Made by a program: the position numbers and the translations under genes. From assembly GCF_002234575.2 (NCBI RefSeq), contig NZ_CP022464.2:1426001-1490000 (forward strand): 64,000 nt of DNA, in the 5' to 3' direction. Below are positions 16,290 through 23,849 of this stretch, piece after piece (within the stretch, counting starts at the first letter, position 1; each line of letters opens with the position of its first letter). Below the pieces are notes generated by a model, which worked only from the letters and a program-made list of their open reading frames with translations, did no database searches and was not told the DNA's origin. This DNA comes from Enterocloster bolteae. Lineage in GTDB: Bacteria > Bacillota > Clostridia > Lachnospirales > Lachnospiraceae.

Positions 16290-17171
16290 TCACACTTTAT
16301 CGGTCGTCTTCTCACCAAAGAGTCCTGTGGGACGGATGAGAAGCATGACAATCAACAGGATAAACGTAAATGCATCGCTGAAGGTAGACTGTCCCATGGC
16401 CACCAGGGCTGTCTCTCCAAGCCCCAGGATAAAGCCTCCGATGACAGCTCCGGGAATGCTGCCGATTCCTCCGAACACGGCAGCCACAAAGCATTTTAAG
16501 CCCGGAAGGGCGCCGGAGAAGGGGAATACGGTCATACGGTCCGTAAAATATAAAATGGATCCGATACCGGCCAGCAGGGACCCCACTGCGAAGGTAAAGG
16601 TGATGGTCTTATTGATTTTAATGCCCATAAGGGAGGCTGTCTCGTAATCCTTGGAAACCGCCCTCATGGCCATGCCTATTTTGGTGTGGTTAATCAGCAG
16701 AATGAGAAGATAGACCAGCACCAGGGTCAGGACAGGGGTCAGGAAGGTGACAAAGGAGGCGGACAGTCCGCCTATCCGGAAGATTTTCTTTAAGAAAGGA
16801 ATCTCCGGATACCCTTTGGGCAGGGCGGTAAAGAGGTAGGTGGCCAGATTCTGCAAAAGGTAGGAAACGCCGATGGCTGAAATCATAACAGACATTCTGG
16901 GTGCGGATCGCAAGGGGCGGTAGGCCACCCGCTCTATGGTGACGCCCAGAAGAATGGTCACAATCAGGGTGACGGGAATGGCAATGAACCATGGCAGGCT
17001 TGCCATTGCAAAAATCATAAAGTATCCGGCCATCATGAAGATATCGCCGTGAGCGAAATTGATGAGGCGGAGGATGCCGTAGACCAGGGTATAGCCTATG
17101 GCAATGAGCGCATAGGCCCCGCCAAGGGAGATGCCGGTCAGGCATTGCTGAAGAAATGTTGTTAAACTCAT
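16290..17171 (-). CDS. livH: Branched-chain amino-acid ABC transporter permease LivH
   Basis: 293-aa permease with the LivH marks GGAYALIAIGYTLVYGILRL and INFAHGDIFMMAGY near the N terminus, and AAVFGGIGSIPGAVIGG near the C terminus. AGGAGG lies nine bases before the ATG. Partner of LivM. Confidence 0.95.
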   Translation of the reverse strand: MSLTTFLQQCLTGISLGGAYALIAIGYTLVYGILRLINFAHGDIFMMAGYFMIFAMASLPWFIAIPVTLIVTILLGVTIERVAYRPLRSAPRMSVMISAIGVSYLLQNLATYLFTALPKGYPEIPFLKKIFRIGGLSASFVTFLTPVLTLVLVYLLILLINHTKIGMAMRAVSKDYETASLMGIKINKTITFTFAVGSLLAGIGSILYFTDRMTVFPFSGALPGLKCFVAAVFGGIGSIPGAVIGGFILGLGETALVAMGQSTFSDAFTFILLIVMLLIRPTGLFGEKTTDKV

Positions 17172-17232
17172 ATGAGTCTGCCTCCTGTGTTTTTATAGTA
17201 AGGTCCGTATCCAGAAATCCGTTAAAACATGC

Positions 17233-17261
17233 AACCAGCCCTGGAACGTCCAAGGCTGGTT
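17233..17261 (-). promoter_or_regulatory. Hairpin between livJ and livH
   Basis: AACCAGCC pairs with GGCTGGTT and the inner TGGA with TCCA. On the minus strand it is followed by GCATGTTTTAAC, a poor T run. It may be a leaky terminator or mRNA 3'-end protector that lets the binding protein be made in excess of the membrane parts, as in other binding-protein operons. Confidence 0.5.
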
Positions 17262-17325
17262 AAGACTAAAGGCAGCAGCGTTTGCCGCCTGCAGCCCTGT
17301 ATCCATATGTAATTCGCCAGATGCC

Positions 17326-18489
17326 CTATTCCACAGTAGTGGTGGTCAGGAACTGGAACCTGCCGTCCTTGATGGTCTTAATGAACGCGATATCTTTGTT
17401 GGCATCGCCGGTCTCATTAAATGTGATGTTTCCTGTTACGCCGTCAATCTCTACATTCTTAAGGGCGTCGCGGATGGCGGTGGTATCGGTGGATCCTGCG
17501 TCCTCTATGGCCTTGATGGCAGCCAGGTAGGAATCGTAACCCAGGGCGGAGACAGCCGGGATAATGTCTTCCTGCTTTTCCTTTACCAGATATTCCTTGA
17601 AGCCCTTGATGAAGGCCGCAGCCTCGTCGTTAGCCGGTTCCGCCTCGTCAAAGAAGGTGGAGATTACGACTCCTTCAGAGTCGGCGCCCGCGTTCTCGAT
17701 GATGGTGGAGTTCTCCCATGTATCGCCGGCAGCAATGGTAGCCGTGATTCCCAGCTCCCTGGCCTGCTTGATGATTAACGGGGCAGTGGTGATGGAGGAC
17801 GGGGCAAAGATGATGTCGGGGTCAGCCGCCTTTATGTTGGTCAGGATGGCCTTGAAATCAGTCTGGTTTGTCTGGAACTGTTCCTCGCTGACAATGTTGC
17901 CGCCCAATTTTGCAAAGGCTTCCTTAAAATAGGATCCAAGACCAGAGGAATAGTCATCGCCCAGCTGGGTAATCACGGCAGCGCTCTTTGCGCCGTTCTG
18001 GAATGCGTAATTCGCCATGACCGTGCCCTGGAAGGGGTCGATGAAGCATACACGGAAATAATAATCATTTCCCTCGGTTACCTGTGGGTTGGTACAGGAA
18101 CAGCCGATGGCCGGAATCTTGGCGTCTGCGAAGATCTGTCCGGCTGCAATGGACACGCCGGAGCCGTAGCTTCCCAGCACCACGCTGACCTTTTCGCTTA
18201 CCAGCTTCTGGGCCGCGTTCACAGCCTCGGTCTTATCGGATTTGTTATCTACCTCCACCAGCCTGACAGCATATTCCTCGCCGCCTATGTTGACGGTGGG
18301 GTGCATCTCGTTGGCATAGCGGATACCCAGTACTTCCTGATAGCCTCCGCCTCCGTTCTCACCGGTGGTCGGCTCGAACACGCCGATTTTGATGACTTTT
18401 TCGTCTGATTTCTTGCTGCCGCACCCTGCCAGGGCACTGGCTGCCAGGCATGCCGCCATGGTCACTGCTGCTACTTTTCTGATTCTCAT
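17326..18489 (-). CDS. livJ: Branched-chain amino-acid-binding lipoprotein LivJ
   Basis: 387-aa extracellular binding protein. Signal peptide with lipobox LAGC (Cys23), then a Leu/Ile/Val-binding fold: KIGVFEPTTGENGGGG, VLGSYGSGVSIAAGQIFADA, PAIGCSCTNPQVT, FIDPFQGTVMANYA. Start at ATG 18489, behind AGGAGG; the ATG at 18510 lies upstream of that site. First gene of the operon, 154 bases before livH. Confidence 0.94.
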   Translation of the reverse strand: MRIRKVAAVTMAACLAASALAGCGSKKSDEKVIKIGVFEPTTGENGGGGYQEVLGIRYANEMHPTVNIGGEEYAVRLVEVDNKSDKTEAVNAAQKLVSEKVSVVLGSYGSGVSIAAGQIFADAKIPAIGCSCTNPQVTEGNDYYFRVCFIDPFQGTVMANYAFQNGAKSAAVITQLGDDYSSGLGSYFKEAFAKLGGNIVSEEQFQTNQTDFKAILTNIKAADPDIIFAPSSITTAPLIIKQARELGITATIAAGDTWENSTIIENAGADSEGVVISTFFDEAEPANDEAAAFIKGFKEYLVKEKQEDIIPAVSALGYDSYLAAIKAIEDAGSTDTTAIRDALKNVEIDGVTGNITFNETGDANKDIAFIKTIKDGRFQFLTTTTVE

Positions 18490-18588
18490 AATACATTCCT
18501 CCTGTTTCATTGAATTTATCCCGGACCAGTTTATTTTGCGTGTTCACCTCACAAAGACAACTGTCCTCAATAGGAAAACAATGAGTAT

Positions 18589-18616
18589 ATTATAACAGAA
18601 ATCAGAAAAAATTCAA
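18589..18616 (-). promoter_or_regulatory. Predicted livJ promoter
   Basis: Minus strand TTGAAT, 16-bp spacer, TATAAT with TGT directly before it (extended -10). It lies about 100 bases upstream of the livJ start and just behind the AraC gene. Confidence 0.75.
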
Positions 18617-18634
18617 GAAAATTCAGGAAATACT

Positions 18635-19504
18635 TTATATTTTAGTGCCAGGATTCCGTTTTGGCAGCTGTTGGAAGTGATTTTTGTAGGCCCTGAGAAA
18701 GGTGGAGTAATGGCTGAAGCCGGAACGGAAGCAGGCGTCCGTGGCATTTACCCCCTCACCCAGCAGGTCCCTGGCATAAATCAGGCGCTTTTCGGTGATG
18801 TAATTTCCTATGGTACATCCTGTTTCTTCTTTGAAAATACGCATCATATGGTACGGGCTGATGCAGCTTAAGGAGGACAGTGTCCCGATGCTCAGGTCCT
18901 CGTCCAGATGTTCATTTATATAGGATATAAGGCCGGAGACCCGGTAGTTTAAGACACCCGTGGGAAGGTACTGGGCCTTGTCATCCATGGAGGCCCTGTT
19001 CAGCTCCACCAGAAATTCCAGGCATAAAAGGCGGCTCATGAGGGGACCGGCAAACTCTTCCTGCTGCCAGTTCTGGGAGCGTTCCAGCTGCTTTAAAAGG
19101 GAGAGCATGTTCGCCCGGACCTCCTTCTTCAGCCTGAGAACATTAGAATGACGGTAGGCTGCCGTGGCAAAACACCGGTCCAGGGAATCTTCGTTTTCTC
19201 TGTGCCGGTCCAGAAAATCCTGGGACAGGTAAAGGATCTGCCGCTCATAGGGCTGCCCCGAGTCCACCTCGGGCCGGTGGATCTGCCCCCGCCCCACCAG
19301 CACAATATCAAAGGGGTGAAGGGAATAGGAGCGTCCTTCTATGACATAGTTGACCTTTCCCTCCAGCAGCACCATGATTTTCAGGAAATCGTGATAGTGG
19401 AATTCATAGCAGGGACTTACCTTATCTTTTAAATGGAACAGCCGGAAGTCCTCTTTCAGGAATCCCTGGCGCTCAAACGCAGGGGCGTCATCTGTGATGG
19501 GCAT
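18635..19504 (-). CDS. AraC-family transcriptional regulator
   Basis: 289 aa. N-terminal cupin-like sensing domain (FHYHDFLKIMVLLEGKVNYV, FDIVLVGRGQIHRPE) and a C-terminal pair of helix-turn-helix motifs (SIGTLSSLSCISPYHMMRIFKEETG and NATDACFRSGFSHYSTFLRAYK, given here only as landmarks of the two helices). AAGGAGG precedes ATG 19504 by ten bases; the upstream ATG at 19528 lacks one. It lies directly upstream of livJ on the same strand, so the importer is one possible target, though the genes have separate promoters. Confidence 0.88.
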   Translation of the reverse strand: MPITDDAPAFERQGFLKEDFRLFHLKDKVSPCYEFHYHDFLKIMVLLEGKVNYVIEGRSYSLHPFDIVLVGRGQIHRPEVDSGQPYERQILYLSQDFLDRHRENEDSLDRCFATAAYRHSNVLRLKKEVRANMLSLLKQLERSQNWQQEEFAGPLMSRLLCLEFLVELNRASMDDKAQYLPTGVLNYRVSGLISYINEHLDEDLSIGTLSSLSCISPYHMMRIFKEETGCTIGNYITEKRLIYARDLLGEGVNATDACFRSGFSHYSTFLRAYKNHFQQLPKRNPGTKI

Positions 19505-19573
19505 GGAACCGTTACCTCCTTTTTGCATGCCGTGTCTCCGTGTGATGGAAACATCGTTTGTGGGGATATTTTA

Positions 19574-19603
19574 AGTATAAAATAAATACAGCATTATTTG
19601 CAA
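19574..19603 (-). promoter_or_regulatory. Predicted promoter of the AraC gene
   Basis: Minus strand TTGCAA, 18-bp spacer, TATACT. The -35 hexamer is its own complement, so the AT-rich region to its right may hold a divergent promoter for the DapF-like gene, but I could not place a good -10 there. Confidence 0.5.
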
Positions 19604-19739
19604 TATAAAATAGCAATATATCTATATTATTATCAAAAAATGCTTGATAAAATAATGGTAAAGTTAACAGCCGGCGGAGTGAGTCAGGAGCCGGCAATGA
19701 GTACCGCTAAAACAGACCGCAGACAGGGAGGATATCTAT

Positions 19740-20600
19740 ATGAGGATTGTAGTGGAAAAATATCATGGACTGGGAAATGATTATCTGGTATACGACCCCA
19801 ATAAAAACAAACTGAAGCTGACCCCTTCCAATGTACAGCTTATGTGCAACCGCAATTTCGGGGTGGGTGCCGACGGGATTCTGGAGGGACCTGTTCTGGA
19901 CGGTGAGCAGATTTCCATGGTGGTATGGAATCCGGACGGCAGTGTGGCGCAAAAGAGCGGAAACGGGGTCCGGATTTTTGCCAAATATTTAAAGGACGCA
20001 GGGTATGTACAGAAAAAAGATTTTACCATTTCCTCCCAGGGCGGCGAGGCGTCCATCCATTATCTGAACGAGGAGGGCACCCGGTTAAAGGCATCCATGG
20101 GAAAGGTATCCTTCTGGAGCGACGATGTGCCGGTGGAGGGACCCCGCAGGGAAATCATCAACGAGACCATGGTGTTTGGCCGGATTCCCTATCCTGTTAC
20201 CTGCCTGTCCATCGGCAATCCCCACTGCGTTATCCTTATGGATGAGATTTCAAAGGATTTGGTGTGCAGGATTGGAAGGTATTCTGAGAGCGCCAGGCAG
20301 TTCCCGGAGAAAATCAACACACAAATCATGAAGGTACTGGACCGGACCCATATCCAGACCGAAGTGTACGAACGGGGAGCGGGCTACACACTGGCTTCCG
20401 GCAGCGGCTGCTGTGCGGCTGCGGCTGCGGCCTACCGTCTGGGGCTTACGGATCCCAAGATGTTTGTGCAGATGCCGGGAGGCACCCTGGAGCTGGAGAT
20501 TGACGGGGAAGGTGTGGTCCACATGACCGGAGATGTGGGATATGTGGGTGCCGTCAAACTGGGAAGCCATTTCACAGAACAGCTTCGCGCGTTAAAGTGA
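19740..20600 (+). CDS. DapF-fold protein lacking both catalytic cysteines
   Basis: 286 aa, clearly of the diaminopimelate epimerase fold: HGLGNDYLVYD at the start, NRNFGVGADGIL, GNPHCVIL and YERGAGYTLASGSG. Active DapF uses two cysteines, one in CGNG and one in ACGTG. Here both are serine: KSGNG (Ser73, the same residue number as Cys73 of Escherichia coli DapF) and ASGSG (Ser220), followed by an unusual Cys224-Cys225 pair. A normal DapF is encoded at 22804. So this paralogue probably does not epimerise diaminopimelate. In the related proline-racemase superfamily, replacing a catalytic Cys converts racemases to dehydratases; a similar change is possible. RBS GGGAGG before the ATG. Confidence 0.85.
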   Translation: MRIVVEKYHGLGNDYLVYDPNKNKLKLTPSNVQLMCNRNFGVGADGILEGPVLDGEQISMVVWNPDGSVAQKSGNGVRIFAKYLKDAGYVQKKDFTISSQGGEASIHYLNEEGTRLKASMGKVSFWSDDVPVEGPRREIINETMVFGRIPYPVTCLSIGNPHCVILMDEISKDLVCRIGRYSESARQFPEKINTQIMKVLDRTHIQTEVYERGAGYTLASGSGCCAAAAAAYRLGLTDPKMFVQMPGGTLELEIDGEGVVHMTGDVGYVGAVKLGSHFTEQLRALK

Positions 20601-20624
20601 TATCAAAAAAATAGAGGAAATTCA

Positions 20625-20653
20625 TTGACAAATGAAATATCTGCTGATATATT
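20625..20653 (+). promoter_or_regulatory. Predicted glnA promoter
   Basis: Perfect TTGACA, 17-bp spacer, TATATT with TGA just before the -10. Transcription would start near 20660, leaving a leader of about 150 bases. Confidence 0.8.
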
Positions 20654-20667
20654 TTTTATAACAAAAA

Positions 20668-20766
20668 GCAGGGGTAAGGGAAGGATGACGAGGGCGTCTT
20701 AAGGGGGCTCTGTCCCTGCCCGGTGGATTTTAAGGAGGCGGGAGCATGGTAATAGGTTCCCGCCTC
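20668..20766 (+). promoter_or_regulatory. Structured glnA leader with terminator-like hairpin
   Basis: First part: GCAGGG (20668-20673) pairs with CCCTGC (20714-20719), enclosing a small GACG/CGTC hairpin. Second part: GAGGCGGGA (20735-20743) pairs perfectly with TCCCGCCTC (20758-20766); the following bases are only moderately T-rich. An ANTAR antiterminator protein is encoded right behind glnA. In other bacteria ANTAR proteins bind two small hexaloop hairpins overlapping a terminator. I could not draw an unambiguous hexaloop pair, so the mechanism stays a hypothesis. Confidence 0.5.
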
Positions 20767-20810
20767 TGCGTGTTTGTGGGTATCACAGTTTGCAAGAGAG
20801 GGAGATTATT

Positions 20811-22148
20811 ATGAGCAAATACAGTAAAGAGGACATCATGCGTATGGTGGAAGAGGAGGATGTGGAGTTTATCCGCCTCCAGTTTACGGATATCTTCGGA
20901 ATGCTTAAGAATGTGGCCATCACCGCCAGCCAGCTTGAAAAGGCGTTGGATAACCGCTGCATGTTCGACGGATCTGCCATTGAAGGGTTTGTGAGGATTG
21001 ACGAGTCGGATATGTACCTGTATCCGGATTTGGATACCTTTGAGGTCTTTCCGTGGAGGCCCCAGCAGGGCAAGGTGGCCAGGTTTATCTGCGACGTGTA
21101 TAACCCGGACGGGACCCCGTTTTCCGGCGATCCGAGGTATGTGCTCAAACGGGCTGTCAAGCGGGCGCAGGACATGGGATATGTGCTCAATGTGGGTCCG
21201 GAATGTGAATTCTTTCTCTTTCACACGGACGAGGAGGGAAGGCCCACTACCAGCACACATGAGATGGCGGGATATTTTGACGTGTCTCCCATTGACCTGG
21301 CGGAAAATGTCCGCAGGGATATTGTGCTGAACCTGGAGGAGATGGGATTTCAGGTGGAGGCCAGCCATCATGAGATTGCGCCGGCCCAGCATGAGATTGA
21401 TTTCCAGTACACGGACGCGCTTCGGGCTGCGGACAATATCATGACCTTTAAGATGGCGGCAAAGACCATAGCAAAGCGCCACGGACTCCATGCCACCTTT
21501 ATGCCGAAGCCCAGAGAGGGTATGAACGGATCCGGCATGCATATCAATATGTCGCTGTCAGACAAGGAGGGCAGGAACCTGTTTGCGGATGACCAGGATG
21601 CTTTGAGGCTGAGCAGGGACGCCTATTATTTCATGGCCGGCATTCTTAAGCACATGAAGGCCATGACCATCCTGACAAATCCGCTTGTGAATTCCTATAA
21701 ACGGCTGATTCCGGGATTCGATGCGCCCATTTATATTGCCTGGTCACCTACCTCCAACCGCAGTTCCCTGATTCGTATACCATCCCCCAGAGGGGAGAGT
21801 ACGCGCATTGAACTGCGGTGCCCGGATTCTGCCATGAATCCGTATCTGGCCCTGGCGGCCTGCCTGTCGGCGGGACTGGACGGAATTGAAAAGAAAACCG
21901 GACTTCCTGCATGTGTGGAGGGAAATATGTTCACCATGGAGCCGGAGGAACTGAGGGAACGCAACGTGGAGCGGATTCCCGAAACCCTTGGGGACGCCAT
22001 CGAGGCATACAGCGGGGATGTTTTTATGAAGGAGGTGCTGGGAGAGCACATTTACACCAAATATCTGGAGGCCAAGGAGCAGGAATGGAGGGATTTCCGG
22101 GCTCAGGTAACGGATTGGGAAGTGAGCCAGTATCTGTATAAATACTGA
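20811..22148 (+). CDS. glnA: Glutamine synthetase, type I
   Basis: Makes glutamine from glutamate, ammonia and ATP in the cytosol. 445 aa, the usual length of the short GSI-alpha form found in Gram-positives. Marks: FTDIFGMLKNV, MFDGSAIEGF, GPECEFFLF, NGSGMHIN, and the ATP/glutamate stretch NRSSLIRIP. The start at ATG 20811 follows AGAGAGGGAG at seven bases. The next gene encodes an ANTAR regulator 45 bases on, suggesting control at the RNA level by nitrogen supply. Confidence 0.97.
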   Translation: MSKYSKEDIMRMVEEEDVEFIRLQFTDIFGMLKNVAITASQLEKALDNRCMFDGSAIEGFVRIDESDMYLYPDLDTFEVFPWRPQQGKVARFICDVYNPDGTPFSGDPRYVLKRAVKRAQDMGYVLNVGPECEFFLFHTDEEGRPTTSTHEMAGYFDVSPIDLAENVRRDIVLNLEEMGFQVEASHHEIAPAQHEIDFQYTDALRAADNIMTFKMAAKTIAKRHGLHATFMPKPREGMNGSGMHINMSLSDKEGRNLFADDQDALRLSRDAYYFMAGILKHMKAMTILTNPLVNSYKRLIPGFDAPIYIAWSPTSNRSSLIRIPSPRGESTRIELRCPDSAMNPYLALAACLSAGLDGIEKKTGLPACVEGNMFTMEPEELRERNVERIPETLGDAIEAYSGDVFMKEVLGEHIYTKYLEAKEQEWRDFRAQVTDWEVSQYLYKY

Positions 22149-22193
22149 TGGCGCCGGCAGTTGTGAATAAGGTTTTACCTGGAGGTGGGACAT

Positions 22194-22742
22194 GTGACTA
22201 ACATCATCGTAGCGTTTTCCAAGCCGGAGGACGGGAAGAATATAAAGAGCATATTGGTCCGAAACGGTTTCCAGGTAGTGGCAGTCTGCACCTCAGGCGG
22301 TCAGGCCCTGTCGGCTGCGGACTGTCTGAACGGGGGAATCGTGGTGAGCGGTTACCGGTTTGAGGATATGATGTACGACGAGCTGCGCCAGTGCCTGCCG
22401 GGAGATTTTGACATGCTTCTGATTTCATCGCCTGCCAGGTGGGGCGGACAGTGCCCGGACAGGGTTATCTGCCTGCCCATGCCCCTTAAGGTCCACGACC
22501 TCTTAAATACCCTGGAGATGATGGTGCAGGCCCAGGAGAGGATCCGCAGAAGGAGAAGAAGCAGGCCAAAGGAGCGCAGCAGGGAGGAGCAGGATATCAT
22601 AACAGAGGCAAAGACACTGCTGATGGAACGGAACAATATGACGGAGTCGGAAGCCCACAGATATATACAGAAATGCAGCATGGACAGCGGCACCAATCTG
22701 GTGGAGACAGCACAGATGGTAATCAGCCTCATCCATGTGTGA
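22194..22742 (+). CDS. ANTAR-domain RNA-binding regulator
   Basis: 182 aa. The C-terminal 55 residues are an ANTAR domain (SREEQDIITEAKTLLMERN, TESEAHRYIQKCSM, LVETAQMVISLI), which binds RNA to stop transcription termination. The N-terminal part looks like a response-regulator receiver fold, but where the phosphorylated Asp is expected it reads GGIVVSG, so it is unlikely to be phosphorylated. A basic linker RRRRRSR joins the parts. Start chosen at GTG 22194, eight bases after GGAGG; an in-frame GTG at 22185 overlaps that site. Context with glnA and its hairpin leader implies control of nitrogen genes. Confidence 0.85.
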   Translation: MTNIIVAFSKPEDGKNIKSILVRNGFQVVAVCTSGGQALSAADCLNGGIVVSGYRFEDMMYDELRQCLPGDFDMLLISSPARWGGQCPDRVICLPMPLKVHDLLNTLEMMVQAQERIRRRRRSRPKERSREEQDIITEAKTLLMERNNMTESEAHRYIQKCSMDSGTNLVETAQMVISLIHV

Positions 22743-22803
22743 CGGGGACGGATAAGGGAAAGAATGATTAGAATGCCGGTAATACGGCAGGATGGAGACG
22801 GAT

Positions 22804-23634
22804 ATGGAATTTACAAAAATGCAGGGAACAGGTAATGATTATGTGTATGTGGACTGTTTTAAGGAGACGGTGAGGGATCCGGCAAAGACAGCCATCTATG
22901 TGAGCGACCGCCATTTCGGCATCGGGTCCGACGGATTGATTCTCATATGCCCCTCCCGGACAGCGGACTGCAGAATGGAGATGTACAACGCGGACGGGTC
23001 CCAGGGAATCATGTGCGGCAACGGTGTGCGCTGCGTGGGTAAATACGTTTACGACCATGGTCTGGTGGATAGGGATAAAAGGACTATCACAGTGGAGACA
23101 CTGGCAGGGATCAAGACGCTGGAGCTGGAAATTGAGGATGGAAAGGCAGTGTCCGTTACCGTGGACATGGGGGAAGCAGCCCTCACATCCAGGCTGCCGG
23201 AGGATATCACGGTAGACGGGAAGGAATACCGGTTTGTAGGAATCAACGTGGGAAATCCCCATGCAATCTATTATGTGGACCAGGTGGACTGTCTGGATTT
23301 GGAGCGGATTGGACCGGCCTTTGAGAACCATGAGCGGTTCGCGCCTGACCGTGTGAATACGGAGTTTATCCATGTGGCGGACCGTAAGCACCTTGAGATG
23401 CGGGTGTGGGAGCGGGGAAGCGGCGAAACCTGGGCGTGCGGCACAGGCGCCACGGCCAGCGTCATGGCCTCCATCCTCATGGGATATACGGAGGATGAGG
23501 CGGAGGTGGCTCTGCGCGGAGGAAAACTGGTGATACGGTATGAAAGGGAGTCGGGCCATCTGTTTATGACAGGGCCGGCCGTGGAGGTGTTCCGGGGCTC
23601 TATTGACATACCCGAAGAAATATATTATGATTGA
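22804..23634 (+). CDS. dapF: Diaminopimelate epimerase
   Basis: Converts LL- to meso-diaminopimelate for lysine and peptidoglycan. 276 aa with both catalytic cysteines: MCGNG (Cys71) and ACGTG (Cys212), plus GTGNDYVYVD, HFGIGSDGL and GNPHAIYY. Start chosen at ATG 22804, seven bases after GGAG; an in-frame ATG at 22792 is possible. It is followed by dapL, the enzyme that supplies its substrate. Contrast with the Ser/Ser paralogue at 19740. Confidence 0.95.
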   Translation: MEFTKMQGTGNDYVYVDCFKETVRDPAKTAIYVSDRHFGIGSDGLILICPSRTADCRMEMYNADGSQGIMCGNGVRCVGKYVYDHGLVDRDKRTITVETLAGIKTLELEIEDGKAVSVTVDMGEAALTSRLPEDITVDGKEYRFVGINVGNPHAIYYVDQVDCLDLERIGPAFENHERFAPDRVNTEFIHVADRKHLEMRVWERGSGETWACGTGATASVMASILMGYTEDEAEVALRGGKLVIRYERESGHLFMTGPAVEVFRGSIDIPEEIYYD

Positions 23635-23695
23635 TAAGGCGAATTTTATCAGTTAATACTTTAAAGCGAAAAATGTTCAATATACACTCTCAGGA

Positions 23696-23733
23696 ACCAG
23701 ACGCGCGACGGCGCGCGTCCTGGTACACCTTTT
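23696..23733 (+). promoter_or_regulatory. Strong hairpin upstream of dapL
   Basis: ACCAG plus ACGCGCG pairs with CGCGCGT plus CTGGT (one bulged C), then TACACC and TTTT. It is in the 215-base gap between dapF and dapL. It could be an intra-operon terminator or attenuator. The conserved core of the lysine riboswitch is not present. The rest of this gap shows only a weak promoter-like pair (TTGATA near 23631). Confidence 0.5.
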
Positions 23734-23849
23734 GCGGCACGGCGGCGGACATGGAAAAGACATGGCGCTGTATCCTGCGGCAAAGGGCGTATCCGGTTTT
23801 TGGGGGTGTTTTCATATTTCAGACAGGCAGAGGCCAGGAGGAAGCACAC

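Noticed and set aside
20730..21542. 270-codon open frame antisense to glnA
   Set aside because: Opposite strand of glnA, low-complexity product with no recognisable domain; a shadow frame.
23635..23849. Lysine riboswitch before dapL
   Set aside because: The conserved lysine-riboswitch core blocks are absent; only one long hairpin is seen.
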